A DNA stretch of 64,000 nt from an uncultured Ruminococcus sp. (GTDB lineage: Bacteria > Bacillota > Clostridia > Lachnospirales > Lachnospiraceae). Made by a program: the position numbers and the translations under genes. The notes below the pieces were generated by a model. It saw nothing but the letters and a program-made list of their open reading frames with translations, was not told the DNA's origin and searched no databases. Each line of letters begins with the position of its first letter. Positions within the stretch are counted from its first letter, which is position 1. Location of the stretch: positions 76,889 to 140,888 of the forward strand of contig FMEL01000005.1 of the NCBI GenBank assembly GCA_900066355.1, read 5' to 3'. This document shows positions 18,301 through 27,131 of the stretch, one piece after another.

Positions 18301-18324
18301 TAGACAGTTTTTTAAGGAGTGGAA

Positions 18325-18645
18325 TTAAATTTCGCCGTTGTTTTTTATGTAGTCACGGTACCAGTAAGCGGAATCTTTCATGATCCGCTGCTGTGTACGG
18401 TAGTCTACATAGATAAGTCCGAAGCGTTCAGAGTAACCTTTTGACCATTCGAAATTATCCATCAGTGACCAGTGGAAATAACCACGGATATCGGCAGCAG
18501 TAGCTGCTTTTTTTAATTCGCCGAGATATCTTGCGAGGAAGTCGATACGGTTCGGATCATGTACTTTGCCGTCTTCTGTTATAGCACCTTCAATCTGATA
18601 GGAACTGGTAGCTGCTCCCCATACAAAATAAGAAGGGAATTTTGC
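18325..18645 (-). pseudogene. GH1 beta-glucosidase relic with a large internal deletion
   Basis: Minus-strand translation gives the N-terminal GH1 motif (KFPSYFVWGAATSSYQIEGA) joined in frame, after about 26 residues, to the C-terminal GH1 motif (GYFHWSLMDNFEWSKGYSER ... FGLIYVDYR) and a normal stop. Some 350 central residues with both catalytic glutamates are missing. The join falls near 18565-18570 at TEDGK/VHDPNR, a place where the two halves of an intact gene carry similar short DGK-type words, so slippage or recombination between them is plausible. No start codon with a ribosome-binding site precedes it. It lies immediately downstream of the MATE gene on the same strand, which suggests a former operon. 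Confidence 0.85.
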
Positions 18646-18685
18646 TTTATCAGAAGGATCATTGGTGATTTTTCTTACAGGGGAT

Positions 18686-20053
18686 TTATTTCGTTTCTTT
18701 TTTGAGGATTGAATTGAACAGTGTCAGGAACGTGATTGTGGTCGCGGCGGCGGCAAGGATATCGCTTACCGGTTCTGCGAGAAAGACTGCGAAGACTTTA
18801 TCCGGCAGGAAGTGCGGCAGGATAAAAATCAGCGGGATCAGCAGGATAATCTTACGGAGACAGGCAAGCAGCAGGCTGACCTTTGCCTGACCGAGAGCCA
18901 TGAAGCTTTGCTGGCAGCTTATCTGAAAACCAGTAGAAAAGATGCCCGCCATATAGATGCGCAGCGCCCATGAAGAGTACTCTACCAGTTCTTTGTTTGC
19001 AGTAAATATAGAAGCAAATACCTGAGGGAAGAACATGATCACAGCCCAGAATGTAAAGGTATAAGCAACACATGCACAGAACTGCGTAAAAAAAGCCTTT
19101 TTGACACGTTCCGGCTTGTCTGCACCATAGTTGTAACTGATAATCGGCTGCCCGCCCTGACAGATTCCCTGAACCGGCATTGCTACAAGCTGGTTGATGC
19201 TTGTGATGATCGTCATGGCACCGACTGCTACATCCCCACCGTAGCGGGAAAGACTGTTTGTGAAACTGATCGACAGAAGACTTTCTGTGGACAGCATGAC
19301 AAATGTTGAAATACCGAGTGCAAGGCACGGACCGAATACACGAACTTCGAGACGCATGTTTTCTTTCTTTAATCGTAAGATTGTTTTCTTTCCGGTCAGG
19401 AAGCAAAGAATCCAGATGGCGCCGACTGCCTGACTGAGTACCGTGGCAAGTGCGGCACCTTTTACGCCCATTCCCAGAACAAAGATAAAAACCGGATCAA
19501 GGATGATATTGATCACAGCACCGATGACGGTGGTCATCATACTGATTTTTGCAAATCCCTGTGTAGTGATAAAAGGATTCATACCAAGTACGATCAGTAC
19601 AAAGAAACTTCCGAGAATATAAATTCTTGCATAAGCTGTGGCATAGGACATGGTCGCACTGCTTGCACCGAAAAGCTTTAATAAGGTTGGTGCGCTTATG
19701 TAAAAGAGGATTGTCAGAATAACGGCAAGCCCTGTCAGCAAAGTAAAACAGTTACCGACGATTTTTTCTGCCGTATCATGGTCTTTCTTTCCCATTGCAA
19801 TTGCAGCGCGCGGTGCACCGCCGGAACCGACCAGCATGGCAAATGCATTAAGGAGCATCAAAATCGGTGCAAAAAGTCCGACACCGGTCAGGGCAGCCGC
19901 GCCGATCCCCGGGATATGTCCGATATAAATTCGGTCTACGATATTATAGAGCAGGTTGATGATCTGTGCGACAACGGCAGGGATTGCCAGCTGCGCCAGT
20001 AGTTTCGGGATACTTCCCGTTTCCATGGGATTTGTATTGTTTTGATTCTGCAT
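18686..20053 (-). CDS. MATE family efflux transporter
   Basis: A 455-residue integral membrane protein with twelve predicted helices in two homologous halves. Family motifs include the start (GSIPKLLAQLAIPAVVAQII) and FNPFITTQG-like and QGICQGGQPIISYNYGA loops. It probably exports drugs or small metabolites with Na+ or H+ as the driving ion. AGGAGA lies about nine bases before the ATG on the minus strand. The GH1 relic follows it, so it may once have been cotranscribed with a glycosidase. The substrate cannot be told from sequence. Confidence 0.9.
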   Translation of the reverse strand: MQNQNNTNPMETGSIPKLLAQLAIPAVVAQIINLLYNIVDRIYIGHIPGIGAAALTGVGLFAPILMLLNAFAMLVGSGGAPRAAIAMGKKDHDTAEKIVGNCFTLLTGLAVILTILFYISAPTLLKLFGASSATMSYATAYARIYILGSFFVLIVLGMNPFITTQGFAKISMMTTVIGAVINIILDPVFIFVLGMGVKGAALATVLSQAVGAIWILCFLTGKKTILRLKKENMRLEVRVFGPCLALGISTFVMLSTESLLSISFTNSLSRYGGDVAVGAMTIITSINQLVAMPVQGICQGGQPIISYNYGADKPERVKKAFFTQFCACVAYTFTFWAVIMFFPQVFASIFTANKELVEYSSWALRIYMAGIFSTGFQISCQQSFMALGQAKVSLLLACLRKIILLIPLIFILPHFLPDKVFAVFLAEPVSDILAAAATTITFLTLFNSILKKETK

Positions 20054-20221
20054 GATGATCGTCTCCTGAAAATGATATAAAACAATTATATATAAAAATC
20101 AGGTTCGTGACAATAAGGGGGGAATAGAAATAGTTTCCTGGATTTCAGAGGAAATAATGTCAAATATCGATCAACTATGTTAAAGTATAACTAAGGAATA
20201 AAAAGAGGGGGCAGGGAGCCT

Positions 20222-22222
20222 ATGAAAGAATTACTGTACGGAGCAGCCTATTACGATGAATATATGCCATATGACCGGCTTGAAAAAGATGTTGCCATGA
20301 TGAAAAAGGCCGGAATCAACACAGTCCGGATTGCGGAATCAACGTGGAGTACATGCGAGCCGCAGGAGGGCGTCTTTGATTTTTCGCATGTGACCCGTGT
20401 GATGGATGCGATGGAAGAAGCGGGAATCAACGTCATCATTGGGACTCCGACTTATGCGGTGCCGACATGGATGGTGAAAGCTTATCCGGATGTGCTTGCA
20501 GAGACTGTCAAAGGACAGGGCATTTACGGTGCAAGACAGATTATGGATATCACACATCCGGTCTATCGCTATTATGCAGAACGCGTGATCCGTAAACTGA
20601 TGGAAGTTTCGGCGCACCGAAAATGTGTGATCGGATTCCAGCTTGACAATGAAACAAAATATTACGGAACTGCGGGCAAAAACGTTCAGCTTGGCTTTGT
20701 CAAATATCTCAGAGAAAAATTCAACAACGATCTTGATGCACTGAATCATGAGTTTGGGCTGGATTACTGGAGCAACCGGATCAATGCATGGGAAGATTTT
20801 CCGGATGTGCGTGGAACGATCAATGGAAGCCTTGGCGCAGAGTTTGAAAAATATCAGCGCAGCCTTGTTGAGGAGTTCCTGGGCTGGCAGGCAGAGATTG
20901 TTTCAGAATATAAGAGAGAAGACCAGTTTATCACCCACAATCTGGATTTTGAATGGCGTGGCTATTCCTATGGTGTGCAGCCGGATGTAGATCATTTTAA
21001 ATGTGCGAAACACCTGACACTTGCCGGTGTGGATATTTATCATCCGACGCAGGATGCACTTACAGGTGCTGAAATCGCTTTTGGCGGGGATCTGATTCGT
21101 TCCCTGAAAAACGATAACTACCTTGTGCTGGAGACGGAAGCACAGGGATATCCGGGATGGACTCCGTATGACGGGCAGCTCCGCCTGCAGGCATACAGTC
21201 ATCTGGCAACGGGAGCACTTGGCGTCATGTACTGGCACTGGCATTCCATTCATAATTCTTTCGAGACGTACTGGCGGGGACTTCTGAGCCATGACATGGA
21301 AGAAAATGCCGTTTACCGCGAGGCATGTATTATAGGAAATGAGTTTAAAAAATTATCTTCCGTTCTGTCTGGCTTTAAGAAAAATAATAAAGTTGCAATT
21401 ATGGTGAATAATGAATCTCTGACCGCGCTCAAATGGTTCGGAATCGAAGCGGACGCTGCCGGAAATAATGGAATCAGATATAACGATGTGGTACGCTGGA
21501 TCTATGATGCCCTCTATAAAATGAATATTGAGTGTGACATTATTTATTCAGAGAGTACGGATATCGAAAAATATAAGGCAGTCATCCTGCCGGCAATGTA
21601 TGTGGCTGATGAAAAGCTCCTGAAGCGTCTGAAAGATTATACAATGCATGGAGGCACACTGATCGCTACATTCAAGACAGCCTTTGCCAATGAAAATGTG
21701 AAAGTATATCCGGACAGACAGCCACACATTTTAAACGAAGTGTTTGGCATATATTATCAGCAGTTTACATTTCCGAAAAATGTGACTCTGACCGGATTTG
21801 AGAGTGGTGCGCCGGAGGCAGAACATTTTATGGAGCTTCTGATGTCGGAAGGTGCGGAAACTGTTTTGTCATATCAGCATTCAAACTGGAAAAAATATGC
21901 CGCGGTTACGCGTCATGCATATGGCAAAGGTGAAGCGTGGTATATTGGATGTATGTTTGAAGAAAAGTACCTGCAGCAGTTATTTGCCCGGATTCTGGGA
22001 GAGAACGGAATCCATGCGGCAGCGCCGGAACAGTTTCCGGTGATCGTCCGTGAGGGCATAAATGAAAAAGGTGAAAGGATTCGCTTTTACCTGAATTATG
22101 CATGGGAAGAGCAAAAAATTAAAGTTTCAGAGAAATTCAGTACAGTACTCGGTACAGCAGATGAGGAACACCGGGAAGTTTCTCCTGGCTCATGGGATGT
22201 ATGTATCATAAAAATCGGGTAA
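20222..22222 (+). CDS. GH42 beta-galactosidase
   Basis: A 666-residue glycosidase. The TIM barrel starts with LLYGAAYYDEYMPYDR, and the acid/base Glu144 follows Asn in GFQLDNET. The nucleophile is Glu304 in VLETEAQ. A beta-galactosidase trimerisation domain (about 390-590) with KAVILPAMYVAD and a C-terminal beta domain complete the GH42 layout. No signal peptide, so it acts inside the cell on imported galacto-oligosaccharides or arabinogalactan fragments. GGGAG precedes the ATG. It is monocistronic, with a strong terminator 30 bases downstream. No sugar transporter is adjacent. Confidence 0.9.
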   Translation: MKELLYGAAYYDEYMPYDRLEKDVAMMKKAGINTVRIAESTWSTCEPQEGVFDFSHVTRVMDAMEEAGINVIIGTPTYAVPTWMVKAYPDVLAETVKGQGIYGARQIMDITHPVYRYYAERVIRKLMEVSAHRKCVIGFQLDNETKYYGTAGKNVQLGFVKYLREKFNNDLDALNHEFGLDYWSNRINAWEDFPDVRGTINGSLGAEFEKYQRSLVEEFLGWQAEIVSEYKREDQFITHNLDFEWRGYSYGVQPDVDHFKCAKHLTLAGVDIYHPTQDALTGAEIAFGGDLIRSLKNDNYLVLETEAQGYPGWTPYDGQLRLQAYSHLATGALGVMYWHWHSIHNSFETYWRGLLSHDMEENAVYREACIIGNEFKKLSSVLSGFKKNNKVAIMVNNESLTALKWFGIEADAAGNNGIRYNDVVRWIYDALYKMNIECDIIYSESTDIEKYKAVILPAMYVADEKLLKRLKDYTMHGGTLIATFKTAFANENVKVYPDRQPHILNEVFGIYYQQFTFPKNVTLTGFESGAPEAEHFMELLMSEGAETVLSYQHSNWKKYAAVTRHAYGKGEAWYIGCMFEEKYLQQLFARILGENGIHAAAPEQFPVIVREGINEKGERIRFYLNYAWEEQKIKVSEKFSTVLGTADEEHREVSPGSWDVCIIKIG

Positions 22223-22250
22223 GGATAAGAAAATAAAACAGAGTTACAGA

Positions 22251-22290
22251 AGAGAGGTTTTGTTCCATTTTGGGACAGAATCTCTTTTTC
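22251..22290 (+). terminator. Rho-independent terminator of the GH42 gene
   Basis: A stem of about 13 bp (AGAGGTTTTGTTCC with GGGACAGAATCTCT) and a short loop are followed by TTTTTC. Confidence 0.85.
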
Positions 22291-22412
22291 GTTACATGAC
22301 TGTGGATGGAGACTCATGTTATAATCCTGACATTCAAAAGACGAAGATGTTATAATTGTGACAAAAATATTTTGAGGGAGACAAAAATATTTGAATAAAT
22401 TGTACAAATGCA

Positions 22413-22441
22413 TTGAGCTTTTAATGCTGTTGTGGTAAAAT
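22413..22441 (+). promoter_or_regulatory. Promoter of the ATP synthase operon
   Basis: TTGAGC (22413-22418) and TAAAAT (22436-22441) are 17 bases apart, about 55 bases before the first gene. Upstream, two direct copies of GTTATAAT (near 22318 and 22349) and two of GACAAAAATATTT lie in the same gap and may add promoter or regulator sites. Confidence 0.65.
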
Positions 22442-22496
22442 TTGACTATGCGCAAAGGGAAAAATAGACAAATATTGGTAAAAAAGGAGAATAGTA

Positions 22497-22760
22497 TTGA
22501 AACAGTGGTCGGAAATCATGCGTAATGTCACGATGCTGTCTCAGCTGGGGCTGTCGTTTATTACACCGCTTCTTTTGTGTCTGGCTCTCTGCTGGTTCAT
22601 TATTTCAAAGACAGGTGTGGGCGGTTGGATCTACATTCCGGGATTTTTCTTCGGCATGGGCGGATCAGCTACTGTGGCATATAAATTTTATCTTTCTGTA
22701 AACAGACAGAACAAGAAACAATCAAAAAGTAAAAAAATATATTTTAACAGACATTCATAA
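22497..22760 (+). CDS. AtpZ/AtpI-like small membrane protein of the F-ATPase operon
   Basis: An 87-residue protein with two transmembrane helices (about 18-40 and 43-66) and a basic C-terminal tail, matching the small subunits at the head of F-ATPase operons that help c-ring assembly or Mg2+ supply. The start is TTG at 22497, supported by AAGGAG seven bases upstream; no in-frame ATG lies before the first helix except M8. It is followed after 44 bases by the second membrane gene. Confidence 0.7.
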   Translation: MKQWSEIMRNVTMLSQLGLSFITPLLLCLALCWFIISKTGVGGWIYIPGFFFGMGGSATVAYKFYLSVNRQNKKQSKSKKIYFNRHS

Positions 22761-22804
22761 ACATCTAAATGAAGGACAGAATAAATGAAGGGAATGGAAA
22801 AAAT

Positions 22805-23224
22805 ATGAGTGGTTTACTGGAAAATGTGCAGCCGGCAGTAAAGAAGGAAACAAAGAGGGTCGTGATGATCACAGGAGCAGGAGTGATCCTGATGTGGATC
22901 CTGTTTGCGATACTTCATTTCACAATGCCGGATAAAGTACCATTTGATTATACGGTAATTTTAGGTGGCATCGGCGGCGGTGTGATCGCAGTCCTGAATT
23001 TCTTCCTGATGGGGCTTGCAGTACAGAAAGCTGCGTCAGCCACAGATGAGGGGACAGCGAGGATGAAGCTCAAAGCCAGCTATTCGCAGCGTTTTATGAT
23101 GATGATTCTGTGGGTGATCGTTGCAATCGTTGCTCCGTGTTTTCAATTTGTAGCGGGAATTGCTCCACTTCTGTTTCCGGGAACGGGACTGAAATTTGTG
23201 GGGATATTTCATAAAGCAAACTAG
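22805..23224 (+). CDS. atpI: ATP synthase subunit I-like protein
   Basis: A 139-residue four-helix membrane protein just before atpB, the usual place of AtpI, which assists c-ring assembly. The ATG at 22805 follows GAAGGGA, while the ATG at 22769 has no ribosome-binding site and would add 12 polar residues. It has little sequence signature beyond the helices, so the name rests on topology and location. Confidence 0.65.
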   Translation: MSGLLENVQPAVKKETKRVVMITGAGVILMWILFAILHFTMPDKVPFDYTVILGGIGGGVIAVLNFFLMGLAVQKAASATDEGTARMKLKASYSQRFMMMILWVIVAIVAPCFQFVAGIAPLLFPGTGLKFVGIFHKAN

Positions 23225-23263
23225 GAGGGGACGAATTTAAAGAGACGGGAGGTGAGTGAACGT

Positions 23264-24025
23264 ATGGAACTGGATATTAATGGGGCAAGGATATTTTTCA
23301 CTTTACCCATTGACCTGCCGGTTCTGGGACAGTTAAAAATCAGCGAGACCATGATCGTAAGCTGGATTGTTATGATTCTGATCACAGGTTTGTGTATCTG
23401 GCTGACACATGATCTTAAAGAAGAAAATATTTCCAAACGGCAGGCAGTAGCAGAGCTTCTGGTTGAACAGGCGAACAAATTCGTTATAGGTAACATGGGA
23501 GAGAAATTCAGATACATGATTCCATTTGTTGCAGCGCTTTTCGCAACAAGTGTTGTATCAAACCTGATCAGCCTTGTCGGACTTCGAAGCCCGACATCAG
23601 ATCTGTCTACAGAAGCAGCGTGGGCGGTTGTGGTATTTATCATGATCACTGCGCAGAAAATCAAGACCAGTGGTTTTGGCGGTTACTTAAAGGGATTTAC
23701 ACAGCCGATTCCGGTTATGACACCATTTAATATTCTTTCCGAACTGGCAACACCGGTCAGTATGGCATGCCGTCATTTCGGAAATATTCTTTCCGGTGTT
23801 GTTATCAATGGCCTGATCTATGGGGCGCTGGCAGTGGCAAGTTCCGCACTTCTGGGGTTGATCCCGGGACTTGTGGGAGATGTTCTGTCACAGATACCTG
23901 TTCTTGATGTAGGTGTGCCGGCAATTTTATCTGTATATTTTGACTGGTTCTCAGGAATTATGCAGGCATTTATTTTCTGTATGCTGACAGTTATGTACAT
24001 TGCGAATGCAGCAGAAGAAGGTTAG
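23264..24025 (+). CDS. atpB: F-type ATP synthase subunit a
   Basis: A 253-residue membrane protein forming the ion half-channels of the Fo motor. Conserved blocks are MIPFVAALFATSVVSNLISL, the essential arginine region in MACRHFGNILSG, and the C-terminal FIFCMLTVMYIANA. GGGAGGTGA at 23247-23255 points to the ATG at 23264; the upstream GTG at 23252 overlaps that site. It is followed by two hairpins before atpE. Confidence 0.95.
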   Translation: MELDINGARIFFTLPIDLPVLGQLKISETMIVSWIVMILITGLCIWLTHDLKEENISKRQAVAELLVEQANKFVIGNMGEKFRYMIPFVAALFATSVVSNLISLVGLRSPTSDLSTEAAWAVVVFIMITAQKIKTSGFGGYLKGFTQPIPVMTPFNILSELATPVSMACRHFGNILSGVVINGLIYGALAVASSALLGLIPGLVGDVLSQIPVLDVGVPAILSVYFDWFSGIMQAFIFCMLTVMYIANAAEEG

Positions 24026-24032
24026 GGATTTT

Positions 24033-24093
24033 GAGTGCGGGGCACTCGCAGAAACAAGGGATAACGTAACTGTGAGGGTACTGAACAGTTACG
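24033..24093 (+). repeat. Two hairpins between atpB and atpE
   Basis: The first is a perfect 6-bp stem (GAGTGC/GCACTC, 24033-24047). The second (CGTAACTGT at 24065-24073 with ACAGTTACG at 24085-24093) belongs to the dispersed GTAACTGT...ACAGTTAC family found elsewhere in the window. Both precede the atpE ribosome-binding site and may stabilise the transcript of the multi-copy c subunit. Confidence 0.75.
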
Positions 24094-24124
24094 GATAATT
24101 AATTTATTACAGGAGGATTTTACT

Positions 24125-24403
24125 ATGGATTTTCAGTTATTGGCAAAAGGTATCGCATTAGCAGGTTGTGCAATTGGAGCTGGATGTGCGCTGATCGCAG
24201 GTATCGGCCCTGGTATTGGTGAAGGTAATGCTGTTGCAAGTGCTCTGGAAGCAATCGGACGTCAGCCGGAGTGCAAAGGAGATGTTACATCTACTATGCT
24301 TCTTGGTTGTGCAATCGCAGAGACAACCGGTATTTATGGTTTTGTAACCGGTCTTCTTCTTATCTTCGTAGCACCGGGCATGTTCATGAATTTCCTTGGA
24401 TGA
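24125..24403 (+). CDS. atpE: F-type ATP synthase subunit c, Na+-type two-carboxylate rotor
   Basis: A 92-residue helical hairpin forming the rotor ring. Helix 1 has GIGPGIGEG with Glu33, and helix 2 has AIAETTGIYGF with Glu66, Thr67 and Tyr71. Aligned by one-residue shift to Ilyobacter tartaricus, these correspond to Q32, V63 (here I64), E65, S66 and Y70, the Na+-coordinating set. Glu replaces Gln32, giving two carboxylates as described for Fusobacterium nucleatum. Na+ coupling is therefore predicted. AGGAGG lies upstream. The gene is preceded by two hairpins. Confidence 0.95.
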   Translation: MDFQLLAKGIALAGCAIGAGCALIAGIGPGIGEGNAVASALEAIGRQPECKGDVTSTMLLGCAIAETTGIYGFVTGLLLIFVAPGMFMNFLG

Positions 24404-24473
24404 TAGAGAATATAAGGTAAAGGCAGAAGGCTGCAGCGGACAGATCAGGCGGCAGCAATAGGAGGTTACAAAC

Positions 24474-24977
24474 ATGCAGGTACAGGAATTAGTAGGAATT
24501 GTGCCTTGGAATTTTATAGCGACGATCTGCAACCTTTTTATTCAGGTGTATCTCATCAAACGTTTCCTTTTCAAGCCGATCAACGAAATGCTGGACAAAC
24601 GCAAGGCGAAAGCCGATGCCGAGATTCAGGATGCGGTGAAGGCCAAAGAAGAAGCTCAGGCCATGAAAGCTGAGTATGAAAAGAATATGCAGGAAGCAAA
24701 AGAACGGGCAAATGAAATCGTGATGACAGCACAGAAAACAGCGGCTGTTCAGAGTGAAGAGATGCTCAAAGAAGCTTCCAGTCAGGTAACAGCCATGAAA
24801 GAAAAGGCAGAGAAAGACATTGCACAGGAGAAACGTAAAGCTGTCAATGAGATCAAGGGAGAGATTGGCGGTATGGCTGTTGAGATCGCCGGCAAGGTAA
24901 TCGAGCGCGAAATTAATGAAGAGGATCACACGAAACTGATTAATGATTTTATTGAGAATGTAGGTGAGGCATCATGA
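24474..24977 (+). CDS. atpF: F-type ATP synthase subunit b
   Basis: A 167-residue stator protein. One N-terminal transmembrane helix (about 10-28) is followed by a long charged helix with the b-subunit pattern from LDKRKAKADAEIQDAVKAKE onward. It dimerises and links Fo to F1. AGGAGGT precedes the ATG. Its stop overlaps the atpH start by four bases. Confidence 0.93.
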   Translation: MQVQELVGIVPWNFIATICNLFIQVYLIKRFLFKPINEMLDKRKAKADAEIQDAVKAKEEAQAMKAEYEKNMQEAKERANEIVMTAQKTAAVQSEEMLKEASSQVTAMKEKAEKDIAQEKRKAVNEIKGEIGGMAVEIAGKVIEREINEEDHTKLINDFIENVGEAS

Positions 24978-25513
24978 CACAAGCTGCCAAAGTGTATGGT
25001 GGCAGTCTGTATGATCTTGCTGCCGAGGAAAAGCTCGCTGGACAGATCATGGAGCAGATGAATGAAATCAGACAGATCTTTCGGGAAAATCCAGAATATC
25101 TGAAATTACTGGGAGAGCCGGCAATTCCACAGGAGGAGCGGATAAAGATGCTGGACGAGGCATTTGGCGGACAGGTAGAACTGTATCTTTTGAATTTTCT
25201 GAAGCTTTTGTGCGAAAAGAAAATCTTAAGAGAATTTGCCGGATGCTGCGAGGAATTTACGCGGCGGTACAATACCGATCACGGAATTGTGGAAGCGGTA
25301 GTCACCGGCGCAGTGAAATTAAAAGACGACCAGATGGAAGCGCTGAGCGCCAAACTTGAAAAAGTCAGCGGTAAGAAGATACATCTGACACAGAAAACAG
25401 ACCCGACCGTACTTGCCGGTCTTCGTGTAGAGATGGAAGGCAGACAGCTTGACGGAACGGTGCAGGGACGTATTTCAGATATTGAAAAACGATTGAACGA
25501 AGTAGTGGTGTAG
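24974..25513 (+). CDS. atpH: F-type ATP synthase subunit delta
   Basis: A 179-residue OSCP/delta protein that connects the b dimer to the top of the F1 hexamer. It has the helical N-terminal domain (AKVYGGSLYDLA) and the C-terminal GLRVEMEGRQLDGTVQGRI motif. It is translationally coupled to atpF through an ATGA overlap. Size and order are standard. Confidence 0.93.
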   Translation: MTQAAKVYGGSLYDLAAEEKLAGQIMEQMNEIRQIFRENPEYLKLLGEPAIPQEERIKMLDEAFGGQVELYLLNFLKLLCEKKILREFAGCCEEFTRRYNTDHGIVEAVVTGAVKLKDDQMEALSAKLEKVSGKKIHLTQKTDPTVLAGLRVEMEGRQLDGTVQGRISDIEKRLNEVVV

Positions 25514-25578
25514 TAAAAAGTAATAGCAAACGATAACAGGCTATGAAGCTATAAAATGTTAAAGGATGGAATGGACAC

Positions 25579-27108
25579 ATGCAATTAAAACCTGAAGAAA
25601 TATCCAAAGTCATCCGAAGCCAGATAAAATATTATGAAAATGCCATTCAGCAGAACGAGACAGGTACGATCCTGATGGTTGGTGACGGAATTGCCCGTGC
25701 CAGCGGACTCATAAACTGTATGGCGGGCGAGCTGCTGGAATTTGAAGACGGAAATTTCGGCATGGCACAGAACCTTGAAGAAAACAGTGTTTCTATCGTA
25801 ATATTTGGCTCCGATGAAAATATTGGTGAAGGTCAGACCGTAAAGCGTACAGGCAAGGTTGTGTCTGTACCGGTTGGTGAAGCAATGATCGGACGAGTAG
25901 TAAATGCTCTGGGACAGCCGATTGACGGTGCAGGACCTGTTGATACAAAAGAATTTCGACCGGTAGAGACGAAAGCACCGGGAATCTGCGAAAGACGTTC
26001 CGTATATCAGCCTCTCCAGACCGGTATCAAGGCAATCGACTCCATGATTCCGATCGGTCGTGGACAGCGTGAGCTGATCATTGGTGACCGTCAGACCGGT
26101 AAGACAACGATTGCGACAGATACGATCATCAACCAGAAAGGCAAAGATGTAATCTGTATCTACGTAGCTATCGGACAGAAACGTTCTACAGTTGCTTCAC
26201 TGGTAGAAAATCTTACCAGAAACGGTGCGATGGACTATACCATCGTAGTCGCGGCAACGGCTTCTGAATCCAGTCCGATGCAGTATATTGCTCCGTACTC
26301 AGGATGTGCGATGGGTGAATACTTTATGAATAAAGGAAAAGATGTGCTGATCATTTATGATGATTTAAGTAAGCATGCGGTTGCTTACCGTGCACTTTCT
26401 CTTCTGATCCGTCGTCCACCGGGACGTGAAGCATATCCGGGTGATGTTTTCTATCTGCATTCCAGACTGCTGGAACGCGCGGCAAAACTTGATGACGAAC
26501 ATGGCGGCGGTTCACTTACGGCACTGCCGATCATTGAAACACAGGCAGGCGATGTATCTGCCTATATTCCGACAAATGTAATTTCTATTACAGACGGACA
26601 GATCTTCCTGGAAACAGAGCTTTTTCATTCCGGTATCATGCCGGCGGTAAACCCTGGTATTTCCGTATCACGAGTTGGTGGAGATGCGCAGATCAAAGCA
26701 ATGAAAAAGGTTGCCGGTACTCTGAAACTGATTTATTCTCAGTATCGTGAGCTGCAGAGTTTTGCTCAGTTTGGATCTGATCTGGATGCGGATACGAAGG
26801 CACGTCTGGAACAGGGTGCACGTATCGTGGAAGTTCTGAAACAGAGCCAGAATGCACCGGTTCCGGTAGAAAAGCAGGTAGCAATCCTGTATGCAGTTAC
26901 CAAAGGTATCCTTGAGAAAGTAAAGGTAGAGGATGTCAATGCATATGAAACAGGACTGTATACGTATCTTGATACAGATGCTGCCGGACTTGAAGTAATG
27001 CAGCTGATCAGCTCCACAGGTAAACTTGAGCCGGAGACTGAAGAAAAACTGCGTCAGGTACTGGAAGCATATACAGAGAATTTCCTGAATACAAGACCTG
27101 AAAAATAA
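25579..27108 (+). CDS. atpA: F-type ATP synthase subunit alpha
   Basis: A 509-residue regulatory/non-catalytic nucleotide-binding subunit. Walker A is GDRQTGKT near residues 169-176, and the alpha signature PAVNPGISVSRVGGDAQ occurs near 355-372. The N-terminal six-stranded barrel domain is intact. It lies 65 bases after atpH with its own AAAGGATGG site. Confidence 0.97.
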   Translation: MQLKPEEISKVIRSQIKYYENAIQQNETGTILMVGDGIARASGLINCMAGELLEFEDGNFGMAQNLEENSVSIVIFGSDENIGEGQTVKRTGKVVSVPVGEAMIGRVVNALGQPIDGAGPVDTKEFRPVETKAPGICERRSVYQPLQTGIKAIDSMIPIGRGQRELIIGDRQTGKTTIATDTIINQKGKDVICIYVAIGQKRSTVASLVENLTRNGAMDYTIVVAATASESSPMQYIAPYSGCAMGEYFMNKGKDVLIIYDDLSKHAVAYRALSLLIRRPPGREAYPGDVFYLHSRLLERAAKLDDEHGGGSLTALPIIETQAGDVSAYIPTNVISITDGQIFLETELFHSGIMPAVNPGISVSRVGGDAQIKAMKKVAGTLKLIYSQYRELQSFAQFGSDLDADTKARLEQGARIVEVLKQSQNAPVPVEKQVAILYAVTKGILEKVKVEDVNAYETGLYTYLDTDAAGLEVMQLISSTGKLEPETEEKLRQVLEAYTENFLNTRPEK

Positions 27109-27131
27109 TGTGATTAGGAGGGTATGATCAT

